A DNA stretch of 7,952 bases from Gemmatimonadota bacterium (GTDB lineage: Bacteria > GCA-2686955). Of the stretch, positions 6,064 to 7,952 are shown in pieces. Within the stretch, counting starts at the first letter, position 1, and every line of letters starts with the position of its first letter. The DNA lies in NCBI GenBank assembly GCA_026991065.1, contig JALXCG010000142.1:1-7952 (forward strand). The letters run 5' to 3'. The notes under the pieces are model-generated. The model was not told the DNA's origin, searched no databases, and saw only the letters and a list, made by a program, of their open reading frames with translations. Both the position numbers and the translations under genes were made by a program.

Positions 6064-7952
6064 TATCTAATCGCTCTCCTGGTTTTCCTTCTTGCCCCTT
6101 GGGGTTCCACCTCGGCCCAAGGGGTGGAAGTCGTGCATTCAGTTGAGATTCGCGGATTGGATATGCACGACCCCGAATTGGTGCAGCGCGCGCTCGGCTT
6201 GGGGGCGGGAGACACGCTTTCCACCGAAGATTTGCGTTCCGCGATCAAGCGGGTGTACGAACTCCAGCTTTTCGAGAACATTCAGGTCTTTGCGCGTCGA
6301 ACGGTGGACGCAGGCGTCGATTTGGAGTTTCGCGTTACCGAAAGCCCACGCGTCGGCCACGTCGAGACAGAAGGCGTGGACAAACTTTCCGATACAGAGG
6401 TCACCGAAGCGGTGCGTCTGGTCGATGGGCAGATATTGGACCGGCGAGCTGCTTTCGAATCTGCCAAGAAGTTGCGTGAACTCCTGGTCGAGAAGGGGTA
6501 TTTGAACGCCCGCGTCGAAACGCAGCTGGATTCCCGCGATGATGGCCGCGTTGATGTGGTTTTTCGAGCGGTTGCGGGAGAGAAGGTCCGCATCGGGCGA
6601 ATCTATATTCGCGGCAACACCGCGTTCGATGATGACGACTTGAAAGGGCTGCTCGAAAACAAGGAGCACCGCTGGTACCGTGGCGGGGAGTTCAAGGAGG
6701 ACGAACTCGAGAATGATCTGAAGAAGATTGAAGAGCACTATCGCAATGCCGGCTTTCGGGATGTCGAGGTCTATGACCATCAGGTGGCCTACAAACGCCA
6801 CGGCGCCGACATGATTCTGGAGTTCTTCGTCGATGAAGGGCCACGCTACTACACCGGCGAGGTCTCCTGGGAGGGCAACGAGGTTCTGGCGAGTGACGAG
6901 CTGGAGGAGTTGATCAAGCTGCGGCCCGGAATGCCATTCAACCAGGCAGTGTTCGACCAGACACAACAAGGCATTGAACGCTACTATGCTGACCGTGGCT
7001 ATATCTACAGCCTGGTGCAACCGGGGGAGAGCGCTCGCGGCGATACGGTGGATGTGCATTTCACCATTCGGGAGGGGGATCCCGCGCGCATCCAGAGAAT
7101 CGAAATTGCCGGCAATGTCAAGACCAAGGAACACGTGATTCGGCGCGAACTGCAGATCTACCCCGGCGAACTCTACTCGGCGAGTCGGCTGATCCTGAGT
7201 CAACAGCGGGTATTCAACCTCGGCTATTTCGAGAATGTCGAGCCCACCTTCGACCGCGCCAACGAGGCTGGAGATCTGGATCTGACCTGGAATGTGGAGG
7301 AGAAGTTCACCGGACAGTTCAATCTTGCCGTCGGCTACTCCGCCCTGGACCGGATAACCGGCAACATCGGTGTTGGACATCCCAATCTTTTCGGCAACGG
7401 CTGGAAGGGAAACTTCAACTGGGAGTTCGGGCAGTACAAACGCCAGTTCATGATCTCCTTCACGGAGCCCTGGCTGCTGGATACTCCCACCAGCATCGGC
7501 TTCGATCTTTTCTCTTTGCAGCGAACTCGCTATGACTACGACGAGGACCGCAGGGGTTTCAGCATTCGGCTGGGCCGTCCGGTTCCAGGTGTTCTCTACA
7601 CCACGGCATCGACCACCTGGAAGGTGGAGGATGTCGACGTGGATGTGACCAACTCCTCGTTCATCCTGGCGCGCTATGCGACCGACGGCCCGCAGCGGAC
7701 CATCTCCACGCTTTGGCGCCTGGTGCGCAACAGCCAGGACAACTATCAGTTCCCGACCAGCGGTTCCTACAGTAGTTTGGCAGCTGAGTTTGCCGGGGGT
7801 GCTTTGGGTGGTGATGTTTCCTATCAGAAATACACCGCCAAGACCACTTGGTCGATTCCGACCATCTGGAAGCTATCCCTTCATGTGAGCGCTGAAGCCG
7901 GCTATGTGAACGGCTTCTCCTCCCCTGATCAAGTGCCGATCTATGAGCGCTT
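6055..7952 (+). CDS. bamA: BamA, outer-membrane protein assembly factor, 3'-truncated by the window edge
   Basis: Omp85-family central component of the BAM complex, which folds and inserts beta-barrel proteins into the outer membrane. The frame is open from the ATG at 6055 to the right edge, giving 632 whole codons. A signal peptide is clear: MHRYLIALLVFLLAPWGSTSAQ, with cleavage likely around residue 20-22. Five POTRA domains follow at about 24-98, 99-176, 177-262, 263-342 and 343-417, each with the pattern of an opening strand, a Gly/Asn turn (e.g. IRGN, EGN, IAGN), helices with YxxxGY/GF, and a closing strand. The barrel begins at about 418 with the usual GHPNLFGNG strand motif near 442-450. 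The VRGF loop and the C-terminal strand lie outside the window. This ATG is the only ATG start after an in-frame stop at 6019; the Shine-Dalgarno is poor. Five POTRAs and a signal peptide favour BamA over TamA. Confidence 0.95.
   Translation, partial: MHRYLIALLVFLLAPWGSTSAQGVEVVHSVEIRGLDMHDPELVQRALGLGAGDTLSTEDLRSAIKRVYELQLFENIQVFARRTVDAGVDLEFRVTESPRVGHVETEGVDKLSDTEVTEAVRLVDGQILDRRAAFESAKKLRELLVEKGYLNARVETQLDSRDDGRVDVVFRAVAGEKVRIGRIYIRGNTAFDDDDLKGLLENKEHRWYRGGEFKEDELENDLKKIEEHYRNAGFRDVEVYDHQVAYKRHGADMILEFFVDEGPRYYTGEVSWEGNEVLASDELEELIKLRPGMPFNQAVFDQTQQGIERYYADRGYIYSLVQPGESARGDTVDVHFTIREGDPARIQRIEIAGNVKTKEHVIRRELQIYPGELYSASRLILSQQRVFNLGYFENVEPTFDRANEAGDLDLTWNVEEKFTGQFNLAVGYSALDRITGNIGVGHPNLFGNGWKGNFNWEFGQYKRQFMISFTEPWLLDTPTSIGFDLFSLQRTRYDYDEDRRGFSIRLGRPVPGVLYTTASTTWKVEDVDVDVTNSSFILARYATDGPQRTISTLWRLVRNSQDNYQFPTSGSYSSLAAEFAGGALGGDVSYQKYTAKTTWSIPTIWKLSLHVSAEAGYVNGFSSPDQVPIYER

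Noticed and set aside
6041-6070. Nine-codon upstream open frame (MPNTRCIDI) overlapping the bamA start
   Set aside because: The nearest purine-rich stretch is only 1 nt before the ATG, so it has no usable ribosome-binding site. Such a short frame is expected by chance.
6139-7380. 413-residue open frame on the - strand
   Set aside because: Exactly antisense to the POTRA region of bamA in a codon-mirrored phase. The apparent protein-like composition comes from the bamA codon bias; no independent start context or motif supports it.
1-7952. CRISPR arrays, tRNA or rRNA genes, insertion sequences, attachment sites
   Set aside because: I saw no regularly spaced direct repeats, no rRNA-like segments, no tRNA-like cloverleaf in the two intergenic gaps and no transposase or integrase motifs; nearly all of the window is accounted for by the six genes.

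Overview
The window is a high-GC bacterial segment in which every supported gene lies on the + strand. It reads lolC(partial) - lolD - mcsA - mcsB - clpC - [terminator] - [promoter] - bamA(partial). The Lol lipoprotein-release transporter and the outer-membrane assembly protein BamA show a diderm (Gram-negative-type) cell with an outer membrane. A protein-arginine-kinase set (McsA, McsB, ClpC) is best known from Gram-positive Firmicutes, but it also occurs in some diderm phyla. I cannot name the phylum from sequence alone; an FCB-like, deltaproteobacterial-like or uncultivated diderm lineage is a guess.

Layout. Positions 1-803 hold the C-terminal two thirds or so of a LolC/E-family permease whose start is outside the window. 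lolD (796-1539) overlaps it by 8 nt. mcsA most likely starts at a TTG at 1532, again overlapping the upstream stop by 8 nt, behind a perfect GGAGGTGA Shine-Dalgarno. mcsB (2180-3241) follows with zero spacing. A 109-bp gap with two small possible hairpins precedes clpC (3351-5831). A 223-bp gap then carries a strong 12-bp-stem terminator-like hairpin (5893-5940) and a plausible extended -10 promoter (5996-6024). bamA begins at 6055 and runs off the right edge with all five POTRA domains and the start of the barrel visible.

How the genes work together. LolC and LolD form the inner-membrane ABC machine that releases lipoproteins for the outer membrane. McsA activates McsB, which phosphorylates arginines on substrate proteins. 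ClpC recognises phospho-arginine through its N-domain and unfolds the substrates for ClpP, which is not in the window. The residues needed for this relay are present: the McsB active-site Cys and NEED motif, an RDxxR allosteric motif, both GTEH glutamates in the ClpC N-domain, and an FGF loop for ClpP docking. The regulator CtsR, which heads this operon in Firmicutes, is absent from its usual place; lolCD is there instead. bamA appears to be a separate transcription unit. I see no wholly unknown system here. The noteworthy points are this arrangement, the non-ATG mcsA start and the conserved phospho-arginine signalling residues.
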